Made by a program: the position numbers and the translations under genes
The notes under the pieces: model-generated
Databases searched by the model: none
The model's input: only the letters and a program-made list of their open reading frames with translations
Told to the model about the DNA's origin: nothing
Shown: positions 8,329 to 17,361 of the stretch, in pieces
Position numbering within the stretch: the first letter of the stretch is position 1
Layout: every line of letters starts with the position of its first letter
From: Leptospira noumeaensis
Lineage (GTDB): Bacteria > Spirochaetota > Leptospiria > Leptospirales > Leptospiraceae
Direction of reading: 5' to 3'
DNA: 64,000 nucleotides
NCBI RefSeq assembly: GCF_004770765.1
Contig: NZ_RQFK01000011.1
Span: 248,001 to 312,000, forward strand

Positions 8329-9081
8329 ATGGATCAAATTTTAAATCAGAAAAATGCCATCGTTACAGGTGCTGCCCTCGGAATCGGAAGAGAAACTTCG
8401 CTTTTACTCGCAAAAAAAGGAGCACACGTGATTGTTTCTGATATCAATGAACCGGAAGGAAAACGAGTCGTTCAGGAAATCGAATCCTCCGGAGGGTCAG
8501 CAGAATTTATCAAATGCGATGTTACCATTGAAGAAGATATTATATCCCTTGTAGAAACATTCAAATCTCGCAACCAACGATTGGATATTATGGTAAACAA
8601 TGCAGGGATTGCCAACAAACCCACGTTTATGCATAAGGTGACAACGGAAGTTTGGAACCGTTTGATTCTAATGGATTTAACTAGTGTATTCTGGTGTCAA
8701 AAGTATGCCACAAAACTGATGCTTGGCGACCGTATCGGTGGATCGATTGTCAATGTGGCATCCATCGCAGGACTTGGTGCCTCCCCTTCCCTTGGGCCCT
8801 ATTGTGTGGCCAAAGCTGGTGTGATTGAACTGACCACAACGGGAGCAATGGAGGTGGCAAGGTTTGGTGTTCGGATCAATGCTGTTTGTCCTGGTTGGAC
8901 AGAAACTGCCATCTTAGATGTAGCTGGCGAACGTGGGAAGGAAGCTATGGAAAAAAATATTCCAATGGCAAGGCTTGGAAAACCAGCGGAAGTGGCAAAC
9001 CTCATTGCCTTTTTAGCCTCAGAGGAATCTAGTTTTATTACGGGGTCGGTGTACCGTGTGGATGGGGGAACGAGAAGTTAG
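8329..9081 (+). CDS. Short-chain dehydrogenase/reductase (FabG-like)
   Basis: 250 residues, the classical SDR length. Cofactor site T-G-A-A-L-G-I-G (13-20), acidic D38 after the second strand, which favours NAD(H), N-N-A-G at 90-93, and the catalytic set S145, Y158, K162 (Y-C-V-A-K). The C-terminus ends with F-I-T-G-S-V-Y-R-V-D-G-G, typical of the 3-oxoacyl reductase-like branch. ATG 8329 is chosen because AAAGGA lies 11 bases upstream and the glycine motif then sits at the normal distance; an earlier TTG start at 8299 would overlap that site. The substrate cannot be deduced. The gene is monocistronic and is followed directly by a structured palindromic element. Confidence 0.9.
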   Translation: MDQILNQKNAIVTGAALGIGRETSLLLAKKGAHVIVSDINEPEGKRVVQEIESSGGSAEFIKCDVTIEEDIISLVETFKSRNQRLDIMVNNAGIANKPTFMHKVTTEVWNRLILMDLTSVFWCQKYATKLMLGDRIGGSIVNVASIAGLGASPSLGPYCVAKAGVIELTTTGAMEVARFGVRINAVCPGWTETAILDVAGERGKEAMEKNIPMARLGKPAEVANLIAFLASEESSFITGSVYRVDGGTRS

Positions 9082-9195
9082 GGGAATCATTGAAAATTTC
9101 CCCGTGAAAGGGATACGAAGGGCTTGGTCTGACGGACGTCAGACGGGAGCGTTAGCGCACCCCGGAGAAGCCCGCTCTCCGAAACCCTTTCGGGG
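9081..9195. repeat. Nested palindromic element between convergent genes
   Basis: Four nested or adjacent inverted repeats are packed into about 115 bases. GGGGAA/TTCCCC lies at 9081-9086/9098-9103. An outer imperfect stem pairs CCCCGTGAAAGGG (9100-9112) with CCCTTTCGGGG (9185-9195). A second stem pairs GGGCTT (9120-9125) with AAGCCC (9168-9173). A perfect hairpin has arms GTCTGACG and CGTCAGAC two bases apart (9127-9144). A smaller stem pairs GGAGA with TCTCC (9164-9180). The element is GC-rich against its surroundings and lies between convergent genes, so it will act as a terminator; its multi-stem design resembles REP-type intergenic elements. Only one copy is visible here. Confidence 0.6.
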
Positions 9196-9214
9196 ATTCA
9201 CCCTAAAAAAAATC

Positions 9215-10075
9215 CTAGCGCATAATTTCGAATAAACGACCAAGTAAACTGTCTTGGGTTTGCATGGTTTTGGAGTTTGCCTCGTAAGCACGATTCACTT
9301 CAATCATATCCACCATTTCCGTCACAACCGATACATTGGAGGCTTCGAGATATCCTTGTAACACTTGTGGGGCGAGACGTTCCGGGAAAGCTGTGGGTTC
9401 GCCGGATTCAGGGGTGTCGGAATAAAACGAGTCCCCTTCTTTGTCTAGGTGGCGTGGGTTTTCGACCGTGCGGATTTTTAATTTGTCGAGAAGGACTGGG
9501 TCTTCAAATCTGTTTTCGCTAAAGTTGGTTCCGTCTTTGGGAGCGGTTCCGAGTTTCGCGTTGATATAAATTTCTCCATTTTCTTTCACAAGGAAATTTC
9601 CTTGATTCACTTGGATGGGACCTTTTTCCCCGAGAAGAGGAAATCCTTGTGGGGTCACCACAAACCCATTTTTATCCAAAACAAAACTACCGCTTCTTGT
9701 CAGGCGTTCGCCGCGGTTGGTTAGAACGGAAAAGAAGGCAGGTTTTTCCATTCCGGGTTGGTCTTGCACCATAAGGTCAAAGATATTATCTGTTTTTTTT
9801 ACGGCACCTTGTTCGAAGCGAGTGTAAACTTCGTTCACTTCGGCACCAAACCCTAGTTTACCGACAACTGGGGATGTATCAAAGGAACCCATTGGTGTTT
9901 TTCCAATCCCATCTTCAGAATAACGATGGAGTAACATTTCAGGAAAGGTTTTGAAGACCGTGGTATCTTTTTTGAATGCAGTTTTATCCACATTGGCCAA
10001 ATTGTTGGCGACCACGTCCATTCTCACTTGTTGGGAAATCATCCCATTGGCACCAGTATAGAGTCCTCGTAACAT
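9215..10075 (-). CDS. flgF: Flagellar basal-body rod protein, FlgF/FlgG type
   Basis: 286 residues from ATG 10075, chosen because the family always begins M-L/M-R-x-L-x-T-G-A-x-G-M; the upstream frame would add 23 unrelated residues. The N-terminal rod motif [16 protein letters not shown] (about 24-39) and the C-terminal motif [23 protein letters not shown] form the coiled helices shared by all axial rod/hook proteins. It is longer than E. coli FlgF and more divergent than the flgG copy at 19077, so it is most likely the spirochete proximal rod protein (FlhO/FlgF). It stands alone, separated from the other flg genes by the ATP-grasp operon. Confidence 0.82.
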   Translation of the reverse strand: MLRGLYTGANGMISQQVRMDVVANNLANVDKTAFKKDTTVFKTFPEMLLHRYSEDGIGKTPMGSFDTSPVVGKLGFGAEVNEVYTRFEQGAVKKTDNIFDLMVQDQPGMEKPAFFSVLTNRGERLTRSGSFVLDKNGFVVTPQGFPLLGEKGPIQVNQGNFLVKENGEIYINAKLGTAPKDGTNFSENRFEDPVLLDKLKIRTVENPRHLDKEGDSFYSDTPESGEPTAFPERLAPQVLQGYLEASNVSVVTEMVDMIEVNRAYEANSKTMQTQDSLLGRLFEIMR

Positions 10076-10188
10076 AACTTTCCTACCTATACTTTCTTTC
10101 GACAAGATCTGCCAAATCCCCAAGAGAAAATGCGACATAGTCAAAAAAGAGTTGAAGTTTTCTTTAAATTTTAGGAGAAAAGAAGGAC

Positions 10189-10557
10189 ATGAAGTTATCC
10201 ATAGGAAACCTCCCCCAGTCGCTTACCGAAGAAGCCTTAGAAAAACTTCTTTCTGCTCATGGAAAAGTGGAACACCTGCAGATCAAACGGGACAAAATCA
10301 CCAAGGTCTCCCTTGGTTATGGAACCGCGGATATGGCAGATGCTGATGCCACCAAGGCAATTTCTGCTCTCAACGGGAAAGAAATCGAAGGCAAGGCCAT
10401 TGTCCTCGTCAACCAAGAAGAACTCACAAAATCACAAAACGAAGCTGCCAAAAAGAAAGGAAGTCCTGCCGTTTCCAAACCAACCTTTGGTAGAAACCAA
10501 ACCAGTGGTGGAGGAAATACAGGAGTCCAAAGGAGAGGCGGATCTCGCGGGTCGTAA
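10189..10557 (+). CDS. Small RNA-binding protein with one RRM and a Gly-rich tail
   Basis: 122 residues. Residues 1-78 form an RNA-recognition motif: RNP2-like L-S-I-G-N-L (3-8), helix [12 protein letters not shown], and an RNP1-like strand K-V-S-L-G-Y-G-T-A in which only part of the aromatic pair is kept. The rest is a basic, Gly/Arg/Ser tail typical of bacterial Rbp proteins that help with cold-induced RNA folding. AGGAGAAAAG lies upstream of ATG 10189. The ATP-grasp gene starts on the very next base after its stop codon, so the two are co-translated, although no functional connection is obvious. Confidence 0.85.
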   Translation: MKLSIGNLPQSLTEEALEKLLSAHGKVEHLQIKRDKITKVSLGYGTADMADADATKAISALNGKEIEGKAIVLVNQEELTKSQNEAAKKKGSPAVSKPTFGRNQTSGGGNTGVQRRGGSRGS

Positions 10558-11760
10558 ATGAAACAACTCACCGGCAGTTACCTCTCCATTGGAGCCGGAG
10601 AGAACCAAATCCCTCTCATTCGAGCGGCAAAAGCCAGAGGACTGAAAGTCATCTCGGTGGATACAAATCCGGAAGCTCCTGGCCTTGCGGAATCAGATAT
10701 TCGTATATTAGAATCTACTCATGAGTATAGGAAAATCCTCCATTCCATGAGTCGTGTCCCCCTTCCCTTCAAACTGATGGGAGTGGGATCAAGATCTTAT
10801 GGAAAGGCAGTGTATACTGTCTCCTATTTAGCAGAAAAGTTAAAACTTCGGGGAAATCCAAGGGACACTGTGAATTTGTTTTTGGACAAAGAAAGGTTCA
10901 AAACTGCCGTTTCTAAATTTGGAATCCCCGTTCCCACTTCTCTCCAATCCAATGGAAACGCAAAAACCAAAGAAAAAAAAATAGACCTTAGTTTTCCCCT
11001 CATTGCCAAACCCAAAGAAGGTTCTGGGAAAAAAGGGATTTCTGTATTGGAATCAGAAACCGATTATAAAAAATTCACAAGATTGAAAACGAGTGAAAGT
11101 TATTTACTAGAACCTTTGGTTTCTGGAGATGAGGTGACAGTCCTTGGATTTGTGATTGCTAAACGATTTTATTTAATTTCCCTCACAGACAAAATCACAA
11201 CAGGAAAACCTAACTTTATTGAGGTGGCACATGTGGCCCCTTCCCAACACACCGATTTGGCAGGGGAAATCAAAATGATCTGCCAAGCCGTTGTGACAGC
11301 GACCAAACTAAAAACAGGTCCATTTGTTGCCGAATTCAAAATCACTAAAAATAAAGAATGCCTTCTCATCGAATCGGCACCAGAAGTGGGAGGAGAATTT
11401 TTAGCCGATGTTCTGATCCCAGAGCACTACGGATATAATTACTTTAGCGACCTACTCTCTGTGACCATTGGTGAAAAAACAAGACCTGGTTTTTTAAAAA
11501 AGGCTAAAGATGGGATCACTAAATCTGCGTTAGTGTTTACCCTTCCCAAAGAACGCCAAAAAAAAATGGGAGAACCGGTTGGATTGGAAGCATCTACTGG
11601 TGAAACAGTATTTTTCCAAAAACAATTAATCCAGACAGGTGTGGCTCTTGATAAGTTTGAGGGAAACCACAGAAGGACCCAAGTGTTTGGAATCACCACA
11701 AAACAAACCATCTCCACCAAAGATTGGTTAGATTCGCTATTCCAAAGAATTGATTCATGA
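10558..11760 (+). CDS. ATP-grasp ligase
   Basis: 400 residues. The N-terminal pre-ATP-grasp Rossmann part (about 8-105) reads Y-L-S-I-G-A-G-E-N-Q-I-P-L-I-R-A-A-K and S-V-D-T-N-P, as in biotin-carboxylase-like ligases. The central domain has D-K-E-R-F-K-T-A (about 110-117), the ATP loop lysines in P-L-I-A-K-P-K-E-G-S-G-K-K-G-I (about 145-160), and the metal-binding E-S-A-P-E-V-G-G-E near 270-280. The reaction is presumably ATP-dependent carboxylate activation and condensation with an amine or thiol; the substrate is unknown. It starts immediately after the RRM gene and ends in an ATGA overlap with the following methyltransferase, which points to a shared small-molecule or surface-modification pathway. 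Confidence 0.82.
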   Translation: MKQLTGSYLSIGAGENQIPLIRAAKARGLKVISVDTNPEAPGLAESDIRILESTHEYRKILHSMSRVPLPFKLMGVGSRSYGKAVYTVSYLAEKLKLRGNPRDTVNLFLDKERFKTAVSKFGIPVPTSLQSNGNAKTKEKKIDLSFPLIAKPKEGSGKKGISVLESETDYKKFTRLKTSESYLLEPLVSGDEVTVLGFVIAKRFYLISLTDKITTGKPNFIEVAHVAPSQHTDLAGEIKMICQAVVTATKLKTGPFVAEFKITKNKECLLIESAPEVGGEFLADVLIPEHYGYNYFSDLLSVTIGEKTRPGFLKKAKDGITKSALVFTLPKERQKKMGEPVGLEASTGETVFFQKQLIQTGVALDKFEGNHRRTQVFGITTKQTISTKDWLDSLFQRIDS

Positions 11761-12365
11761 AAAATGTCTGGGATGAACACTATGAAAGACCAAAATCCAA
11801 ATTGGCCTTTCCTGACGAAAATTTAGTACGTCTTTTATCACGGATCCAACCGAAGAATCGGAATGCTCTAGACTTCGGATGTGGTTCCGGAAGGCATTCC
11901 TACCTTCTCCAAAATGAAGGTTATACAGTCACAGCCTGTGACACAGCAAAAACCACCATCGATCTGTTAAAGGAAGAGTCCTCCTCCATTCGATTTTTAC
12001 ATACCCCAGATACGGATCTTGCTTTTTCTTCCAAAGAATTTGGGCTCATCGTGAGTTGGGGGGTTTTCCATTACAACCAAAGAGAAGATGCCAAAAAACT
12101 TTTATCGTCCTTATATGAATCACTGGATACAAATGGTTATCTTTTAGGTTCCATTCGTGCGGACGGGGACACTCACCTAGGACTTTCTAAAGGGAAAATG
12201 AATTTAAAAGACTTAAGCGGTGGTTATGCGGAAACATATTCCCTAGAGGATTTAAAAAGTTTTTTATCAATTTTTTCAAACGTATCCATTGGGTATTCAG
12301 AAAGGACACCACTAGGAAAATTGGAAGAACGAATTTGCCACTGGTTTTTCCTTGCTGAAAAATAA
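11757..12365 (+). CDS. Class I SAM-dependent methyltransferase
   Basis: 202 residues with the Rossmann motif I A-L-D-F-G-C-G-S-G-R-H-S (about 37-48) and motif II acidic residue in V-T-A-C-D-T-A. The strand F-G-L-I-V-S-W-G-V-F-H-Y-N matches the post-motif region of UbiE/Tam-like small-molecule methyltransferases. Its ATG overlaps the ATP-grasp stop by four bases and its TAA overlaps the next gene start (TAATG), so all three enzymes are made in close stoichiometry. The acceptor substrate is not identifiable. Confidence 0.85.
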   Translation: MKNVWDEHYERPKSKLAFPDENLVRLLSRIQPKNRNALDFGCGSGRHSYLLQNEGYTVTACDTAKTTIDLLKEESSSIRFLHTPDTDLAFSSKEFGLIVSWGVFHYNQREDAKKLLSSLYESLDTNGYLLGSIRADGDTHLGLSKGKMNLKDLSGGYAETYSLEDLKSFLSIFSNVSIGYSERTPLGKLEERICHWFFLAEK

Positions 12366-13246
12366 TGAAGGTTTTAGATTCCTTACAGGAAGAATGCCCA
12401 CTCGACAAACTTACCGATTGGCAATTCTTATATAAAACCACAGGAAAGTATTCGGGACTTTCCATTGTCGAATGCAGACACTGCAAACTCCAAGCCCTCT
12501 TTCCTCGCACCAATCAAAAAGAACTTTATACCCAAGACTATTACCAAGGAAAAGCGGACTATACCTATATCGATGAAAGAGATCATAAAAAATTCTTTCA
12601 GTATGTTTGGGAAGCAAGGATTCGCAATATAAAGAAGTTTGTTCGCTCGGGAAACTTTTTAGATATTGGTTCATCCTTTGGCGGATTTTTGGAATCGGCT
12701 AAGGGCGAAGGATTCCAAGTGCAAGGTGTGGAAATATCAGAATATGCTTCCCGTTATGCGAATGAAATCGGAATCCCAACCTTTAACGGAAGTTTAGTCG
12801 AGGCAAGATTTCCAGACAACCACTTCCATGTGATCACCATGATCGAGGTGATTGAACATATTGAAAATCCTAGTCTCTTTTTTCAGGAACTCACTCGCAT
12901 TCTAAAACCCGGAGGCCTACTCCTCCTCCAAACTGCCAATTTTGATGGATGGCAGGCCAAATCAGAGGGCCCAAACTATCACTACTATATGCCTGGCCAT
13001 GTTTTTTATTACTCCGATACCATCTTAAAAAAAATATTGACGAACCTTGGATTTAGTCGTTTCGTATCGTACTTCGGAGTGGATTTTCCTTTATATGCGA
13101 AACTACAAAAATCAAGAGGATCCTTTCAAAAATGGAAAGATTATCTAAATTGGTTTCGTATTTCGTATTACCATTTTAAATCCAAATGGAAACGAAATGG
13201 ATTTCCCATCACTTCAAGTTACGTTTTGTACGCTTTTAAAAAATAG
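12365..13246 (+). CDS. SAM-dependent methyltransferase with degenerate zinc-ribbon head
   Basis: 293 residues. The head (1-60) has C11 and a C-x-x-C pair at 37-40 (C-R-H-C), followed by L-F-P-R-T and D-Y-Y, the layout of methyltransferases whose N-terminal zinc ribbon reads CPxC...CxxC; here the second cysteine of the first pair is missing (C-P-L-D). The methyltransferase core has motif I N-F-L-D-I-G-S-S-F-G-G-F (97-108), V-I-T-M-I-E-V-I-E-H-I-E and L-K-P-G-G-L-L-L-L-Q-T. Proteins of this design often act on sugars or lipids of the cell surface. It is coupled to the preceding methyltransferase by a TAATG overlap. Confidence 0.83.
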   Translation: MKVLDSLQEECPLDKLTDWQFLYKTTGKYSGLSIVECRHCKLQALFPRTNQKELYTQDYYQGKADYTYIDERDHKKFFQYVWEARIRNIKKFVRSGNFLDIGSSFGGFLESAKGEGFQVQGVEISEYASRYANEIGIPTFNGSLVEARFPDNHFHVITMIEVIEHIENPSLFFQELTRILKPGGLLLLQTANFDGWQAKSEGPNYHYYMPGHVFYYSDTILKKILTNLGFSRFVSYFGVDFPLYAKLQKSRGSFQKWKDYLNWFRISYYHFKSKWKRNGFPITSSYVLYAFKK

Positions 13247-13256
13247 GTAACCTCAA

Positions 13257-15605
13257 ATGAATGACCTCGCCAAACCACCTTTACTCGTCCGATTGACTGC
13301 GATACCAGAAGAAAATGGTTGGAAACGAAAACTGATTTTAGGGGTTCGGGTTCTCCTTGTGTCCATCCATAGGTTTATGAAAGACGATTGCCTGATCATT
13401 GGTTCAAGTCTTGCTTATACTACCATTGTCACTCTCATCCCCACTCTTACGGTGGCCCTAGCTCTCATCACTGTGGCTTCTGGAATCCAAACAAGACAAG
13501 GGGAAATGGTAGATGAAATCAATGCTTACCTTCTTCGAAATAATATCCAATTTGATATCACTCCTTACTTGGAAACGTTAACAGATATTATTTCTACTGC
13601 ATCACAAATTGGGGCTGTTGGATTTGTTGTTTTTATTTTTTCGGCTACTGCTGTTTTACGATCCTTAGAGAAGGCATTCCATATCATTTGGAAAATTGAC
13701 TTACACAGAAATTTTATCAATAAGTTTGTATTTTATTTTTTTCTCATCTCTTTTGGTCCATTACTCTTTGTGGTAGGAAAAAACATCACAGATAAAATTT
13801 CGGATTCCGTGCGTCCTCCCCATCTTAAGTCTATAGTCGCAACAAAACAAGGTGAACTATGGGTAGCGGGAGAAAAAGGAAATATTGGAAGTATCAAAGA
13901 ACTAAACAAATCCGTATCTTTTATTCCCAGCTCAAGTATTGATTTCGAGAACATGCTTTGTATCGATTTTGATACAGTGGAAACAGGAACTTGTAAAAAA
14001 CCAGACATATCAAAAGAAAACTTTTTTCGAATTCGTAGCGTAGGAGATGCTCTTTTTTCTATTTCCGAAGAAGGAACTTTTCTTTATTCGAATGATTTAG
14101 GAAACACTTGGAATGTACAATCTCTCAAAGGGATTGCTGTTTCTGACTTTGGAGCCATTGATTATGATACTTTGTTTATCCTAACAAAAGATACACGAAC
14201 TCTTCGTTATGAAATTGGGAAAACATTAAAAGAAATCAAACGGTTTACTGATCCTGCCATCACTCCCATTCGGATTCGTTTTTTTACAGAAAAAGATGGT
14301 TTTATTTTGGACAGAGAAGGTAGGCTTTGGAAAACAAGCGACGGTGGAGTTACTTTTTTTCCCCAAGAGATTTCACCGAAACCACTTAACGACATTGCTT
14401 TTCTCAATCGTAATGTTGGGTTTTTAGTGGGCGATAGCGGTGCCATTTTCAAAACCACGGACGGTGGTTATACTTGGAATGAACTAAGTCATAGAAAGTA
14501 TTCTTATGAACGTGTATGGGTTTTTTCTTCGCCTAAAAAACAAGACTACGATGTTTATATTCTCACCTCTCTTGGAGATATCCTTTTGTCAGAAGATGAA
14601 GGTGAAAATTGGTCAACTGCCTACAAAGGAAAGGCCGGGATGATTTTAGACTTGATTCTACTTTCCAAAAAAAATTCGGCGGAAACCTTAGCAGATGGAA
14701 CAGTTTTACCTACAGAAGAAACTTTGGAAATTGAAAGTCAAGGTGAAACCAATTCCACCAACGAAACTATGTTAGGCCTCGTTGGTGTTGGAGAATTTAA
14801 TAAAATCATCCGCGTGGAAGAAGATGCAAAAGGCCAAACCATTTGGAAAAAATACCAAGGAGGAAAACGATTTTTCTCCTTGTATTCAATCTTTCAAATC
14901 CTCCTTCCTCTTCTCGCTCTTTGGTTATTCTTTTTGTTGATCTTTAACATCATTCCCAACACAAAAGTTCCGATCAAAGCCTCTTCGATTGGTGCTGCTG
15001 TTACTGGGATCATTCTTATCATTTTCTTTTGGGGTTTTATCAATATCTACCTTACCTCATTTACCGAAAAAACAATGTTAGTGTATAAAGCACTGGCAGC
15101 AATTCCCATTGCCCTACTTGCCATTTATTCCATCTCACTCATCATTTTGTATGGTGCAGAAGTCACAGCTACTTTACAATTTCCGGACAGATACATTCTT
15201 CCAAAACATCCTTTTGAAGATATCGATAACAATCTCTCATACGAGTTTTACAAAACCATCCAAGTTTTGGCCCTCACCTACGACCACCAATCAAAACAAG
15301 GGGAACTCATAAAAATTTCCGGACTAAAGAAGGCACTCCTGATGCCAGAAAAAGATTTAAATTTTATTTTAGAAAGATTAACCAATGCCAAACTCATTGA
15401 AACTACAGAAGACAAACGAATCACTCCGGTAAAACTAAAAGAACAGATTGATCTTGTAGCATTATATGAACAAACTTCTAGTTTTAAATTAGGGGCTCCG
15501 AAGGAACTGACGAAAGTTTCACCGAAACTCAATGAAAGTTTGAGTCAGATAGAGGAAAAATTAAAAGAGGAATTAAAAAAGATTTCTTTTAAAGATTTGG
15601 TTTAA
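13257..15605 (+). CDS. YihY/BrkB-family membrane protein with an inserted beta-propeller
   Basis: 782 residues, about 2.5 times the usual YihY length. TM helices lie at about 43-77, 111-138 and 149-173 (the last ends F-V-V-G-K-N-I), then a soluble insert of roughly 360 residues, then further helices from about 545 to 650 and a cytoplasmic tail resembling a winged helix (about 670-782). The insert carries Asp-box/YCF48-like repeats: S-N-D-L-G-N-T-W, T-S-D-G-G-V-T-F, T-T-D-G-G-Y-T-W and S-E-D-E-G-E-N-W, a beta-propeller signature. By topology the insert should sit outside the inner membrane. It follows the methyltransferases by 10 bases. The family's biochemical function is not settled. Confidence 0.85.
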   Translation: MNDLAKPPLLVRLTAIPEENGWKRKLILGVRVLLVSIHRFMKDDCLIIGSSLAYTTIVTLIPTLTVALALITVASGIQTRQGEMVDEINAYLLRNNIQFDITPYLETLTDIISTASQIGAVGFVVFIFSATAVLRSLEKAFHIIWKIDLHRNFINKFVFYFFLISFGPLLFVVGKNITDKISDSVRPPHLKSIVATKQGELWVAGEKGNIGSIKELNKSVSFIPSSSIDFENMLCIDFDTVETGTCKKPDISKENFFRIRSVGDALFSISEEGTFLYSNDLGNTWNVQSLKGIAVSDFGAIDYDTLFILTKDTRTLRYEIGKTLKEIKRFTDPAITPIRIRFFTEKDGFILDREGRLWKTSDGGVTFFPQEISPKPLNDIAFLNRNVGFLVGDSGAIFKTTDGGYTWNELSHRKYSYERVWVFSSPKKQDYDVYILTSLGDILLSEDEGENWSTAYKGKAGMILDLILLSKKNSAETLADGTVLPTEETLEIESQGETNSTNETMLGLVGVGEFNKIIRVEEDAKGQTIWKKYQGGKRFFSLYSIFQILLPLLALWLFFLLIFNIIPNTKVPIKASSIGAAVTGIILIIFFWGFINIYLTSFTEKTMLVYKALAAIPIALLAIYSISLIILYGAEVTATLQFPDRYILPKHPFEDIDNNLSYEFYKTIQVLALTYDHQSKQGELIKISGLKKALLMPEKDLNFILERLTNAKLIETTEDKRITPVKLKEQIDLVALYEQTSSFKLGAPKELTKVSPKLNESLSQIEEKLKEELKKISFKDLV

Positions 15606-15652
15606 GATTAAAAACTAAGTTAGGAATCAATGTGATTTTTATCTTTAGTAAA

Positions 15653-15680
15653 CATTTGCCTTTCCTGTAAAAGGCGAATG
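15653..15680. terminator. Bidirectional hairpin terminator
   Basis: Arms CATTTGCCTTT (15653-15663) and AAAGGCGAATG (15670-15680) pair over 11 positions with one G-T wobble, around a 6-base loop. It lies between the convergent YihY and flgJ-like genes, and AT-rich sequence follows on both sides. Confidence 0.6.
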
Positions 15681-15688
15681 ACTAAATT

Positions 15689-16171
15689 TTAAAGATAAGG
15701 ATTTTTTTTCACTGGCGGAAGAGAGGCTGACATTTGTTTGTAAATCTCTTCTGCAAGTCCCATGGATTCATTTTGAGAAATGTTCTTTGCATACTCATCG
15801 TATAACATATCTTCGAAGATTTCTTCCGCGTAACCACCATCGATCATTTTTTCTTTATGGATGGTGTTTTTCATTTCTTTTAACATCATCTTCACAAAAA
15901 CAGATTCAAATTCCACGGATGCATCATAAAGTTTCTTTCTGTAAGGATCTTCTTTGATTTCTTCACGAATGTTTTGCGGGACTCGGAGAGAAGACGAACT
16001 CACCTTCCCCATAATTTCTTCATGAGTTTCTAGTAGATTTTGAAAATCCGAGATCCCATCTTTTTTCAGTGGTTTTATTTCGTCCGAATAGGATTTCATC
16101 CGGTTCAGGATGGATTCGTCCTGCGAACGGCTCAGTCTTCCGGAATAGTCTTGGATTTTGTGAATGTCCAT
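15689..16171 (-). CDS. flgJ: FlgJ-like rod-binding protein (no muramidase domain)
   Basis: 160 residues. Residues about 70-155 match the rod-binding half of FlgJ: F-E-S-V-F-V-K-M-M-L-K-E-M, then G-G-Y-A-E-E-I-F-E-D-M-L-Y-D-E-Y-A and G-L-A-E-E-I-Y-K-Q-M. The C-terminal peptidoglycan hydrolase domain of enterobacterial FlgJ is absent, as in many non-proteobacterial homologues, so it would act only as a scaffold for rod assembly in the periplasm. It is the last gene of the leftward flgG-flgA-flgH-flgI-flgJ row, 35 bases after flgI. A sequence GCCGATAG just upstream (16188-16195 on the minus strand) resembles a flagellar sigma-28 -10 element, but its -35 partner is weak. Confidence 0.85.
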   Translation of the reverse strand: MDIHKIQDYSGRLSRSQDESILNRMKSYSDEIKPLKKDGISDFQNLLETHEEIMGKVSSSSLRVPQNIREEIKEDPYRKKLYDASVEFESVFVKMMLKEMKNTIHKEKMIDGGYAEEIFEDMLYDEYAKNISQNESMGLAEEIYKQMSASLPPVKKNPYL

Positions 16172-16206
16172 ATTATGTCTTCTAAATCTATCGGCAGAAT
16201 TTAAAA

Positions 16207-17355
16207 TTACTGAATCACAAGTTCTGCTTTTAATGCCCCTTGTTTTTTTAAAGCCTCTAAAATTGAGATAATGTCCCGTGTGGAAGCACCGACTTTGTTT
16301 AAGGCACCAACTACGTCCGAAACTTGGGTGGTTTCCTTTAAAACAAAAACGGACTCTCCCTTACTCTCTTCTTGGAGGGGGAAAAAATACCGAGCTTTGT
16401 CTCTACTCGCTATTTGGATGGTGAGTCCTTGTTGGGAAATTGCCACTTCATCAATGGGGATGTTTGCCCCCATCACAATCGTTCCCGTTCTTTCGTTGAT
16501 CACAACCCGTGCCACAGGTGAAGAATTGACTGCTAAATTTTCTAATTTGGAAAGAAAGGCTAAATCTAGTTTGGGTTCCCCCGTTGCCATTTCTCCTGTG
16601 GAAGTTTGGCTAGATGTTTTTACTGGAAGGGGAACAAGGACTTCTGTGGGTGATACTACTTCGGGAGTTACTTGAAGTTCGGCGGTGATGGCATCCACAA
16701 TCGCACCCATCGTTGTATAATCTTTTTCAAGAAGTGTGAGTTTGACAGATTTTGTCACAGGGGCATTGGGAACCGATTTTTCTAAAATGGCACCCATGGG
16801 AACAAGGGCCGTATTGGATCCTGATTTTTTATCAGCCCCACCACGTTTTTTCTCCTTTCCACCAAACGCGAGTACGCCGGAAGCAACCGCAATGGTGTCT
16901 CCATTCCCTGCTTTGAGTGGAGATTGTAAAAGCACTCCTCCCTCAAGTGAACGTGCATCCCCTAGAGAAGAAACCAAAACATCAATTTTATCCCCTTCTT
17001 TTAGGTTGACCGGAACATTAGCAGTGATAAGAACAGAGGCTGTGTTTTTCGCATCTCTTAGATTCTTTTTGGTATTCACACCAAGACCAGCGAGGTAATT
17101 TTGTAAGGCCTCTTCTGTGAGGGGGTTTTTTGTATCCCCTGTTCCGTTAAGGCCCACGACAAGACCAAATCCAGTCAGTTGGTTTTCCCGCACGGCATCA
17201 ATTCGCACTAGATCTTTTAGTCTCGTTTCTACGGCAAAACTAGGAAGTGTCGCAAAGAGGAAGATGGCTAGTGCCACAAAAGGATTTCCTAAAAATCGGA
17301 GAATCTCTTTTTTCAACTCTTGGTTCGATGGTCGATTTTCTTTCAAAATAGGCAT
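16207..17355 (-). CDS. flgI: Flagellar P-ring protein FlgI
   Basis: About 382 residues from ATG 17355; a GTG six bases earlier is also possible. A hydrophobic signal segment (about 25-42) ends in A-L/S-F-A before V-E-T-R-L-K-D-L. The mature part has the family landmarks L-V-R-I-D-A-V-R-E-N-Q-L-T-G-F-G-L, V-G-L-N-G-T-G-D and V-A-S-G-V-L-A-F-G-G. It includes a Lys/Gly-rich loop (K-E-K-K-R-G-G-A-D-K-K) that is an insertion relative to enteric FlgI. The protein forms a ring around the rod in the periplasm. In spirochetes the flagellum never crosses the outer membrane, so keeping flgI and flgH is notable. It abuts flgH, with starts inside the flgH stop region. Confidence 0.92.
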   Translation of the reverse strand: MPILKENRPSNQELKKEILRFLGNPFVALAIFLFATLPSFAVETRLKDLVRIDAVRENQLTGFGLVVGLNGTGDTKNPLTEEALQNYLAGLGVNTKKNLRDAKNTASVLITANVPVNLKEGDKIDVLVSSLGDARSLEGGVLLQSPLKAGNGDTIAVASGVLAFGGKEKKRGGADKKSGSNTALVPMGAILEKSVPNAPVTKSVKLTLLEKDYTTMGAIVDAITAELQVTPEVVSPTEVLVPLPVKTSSQTSTGEMATGEPKLDLAFLSKLENLAVNSSPVARVVINERTGTIVMGANIPIDEVAISQQGLTIQIASRDKARYFFPLQEESKGESVFVLKETTQVSDVVGALNKVGASTRDIISILEALKKQGALKAELVIQ

Positions 17356-17361
17356 TCTCAC

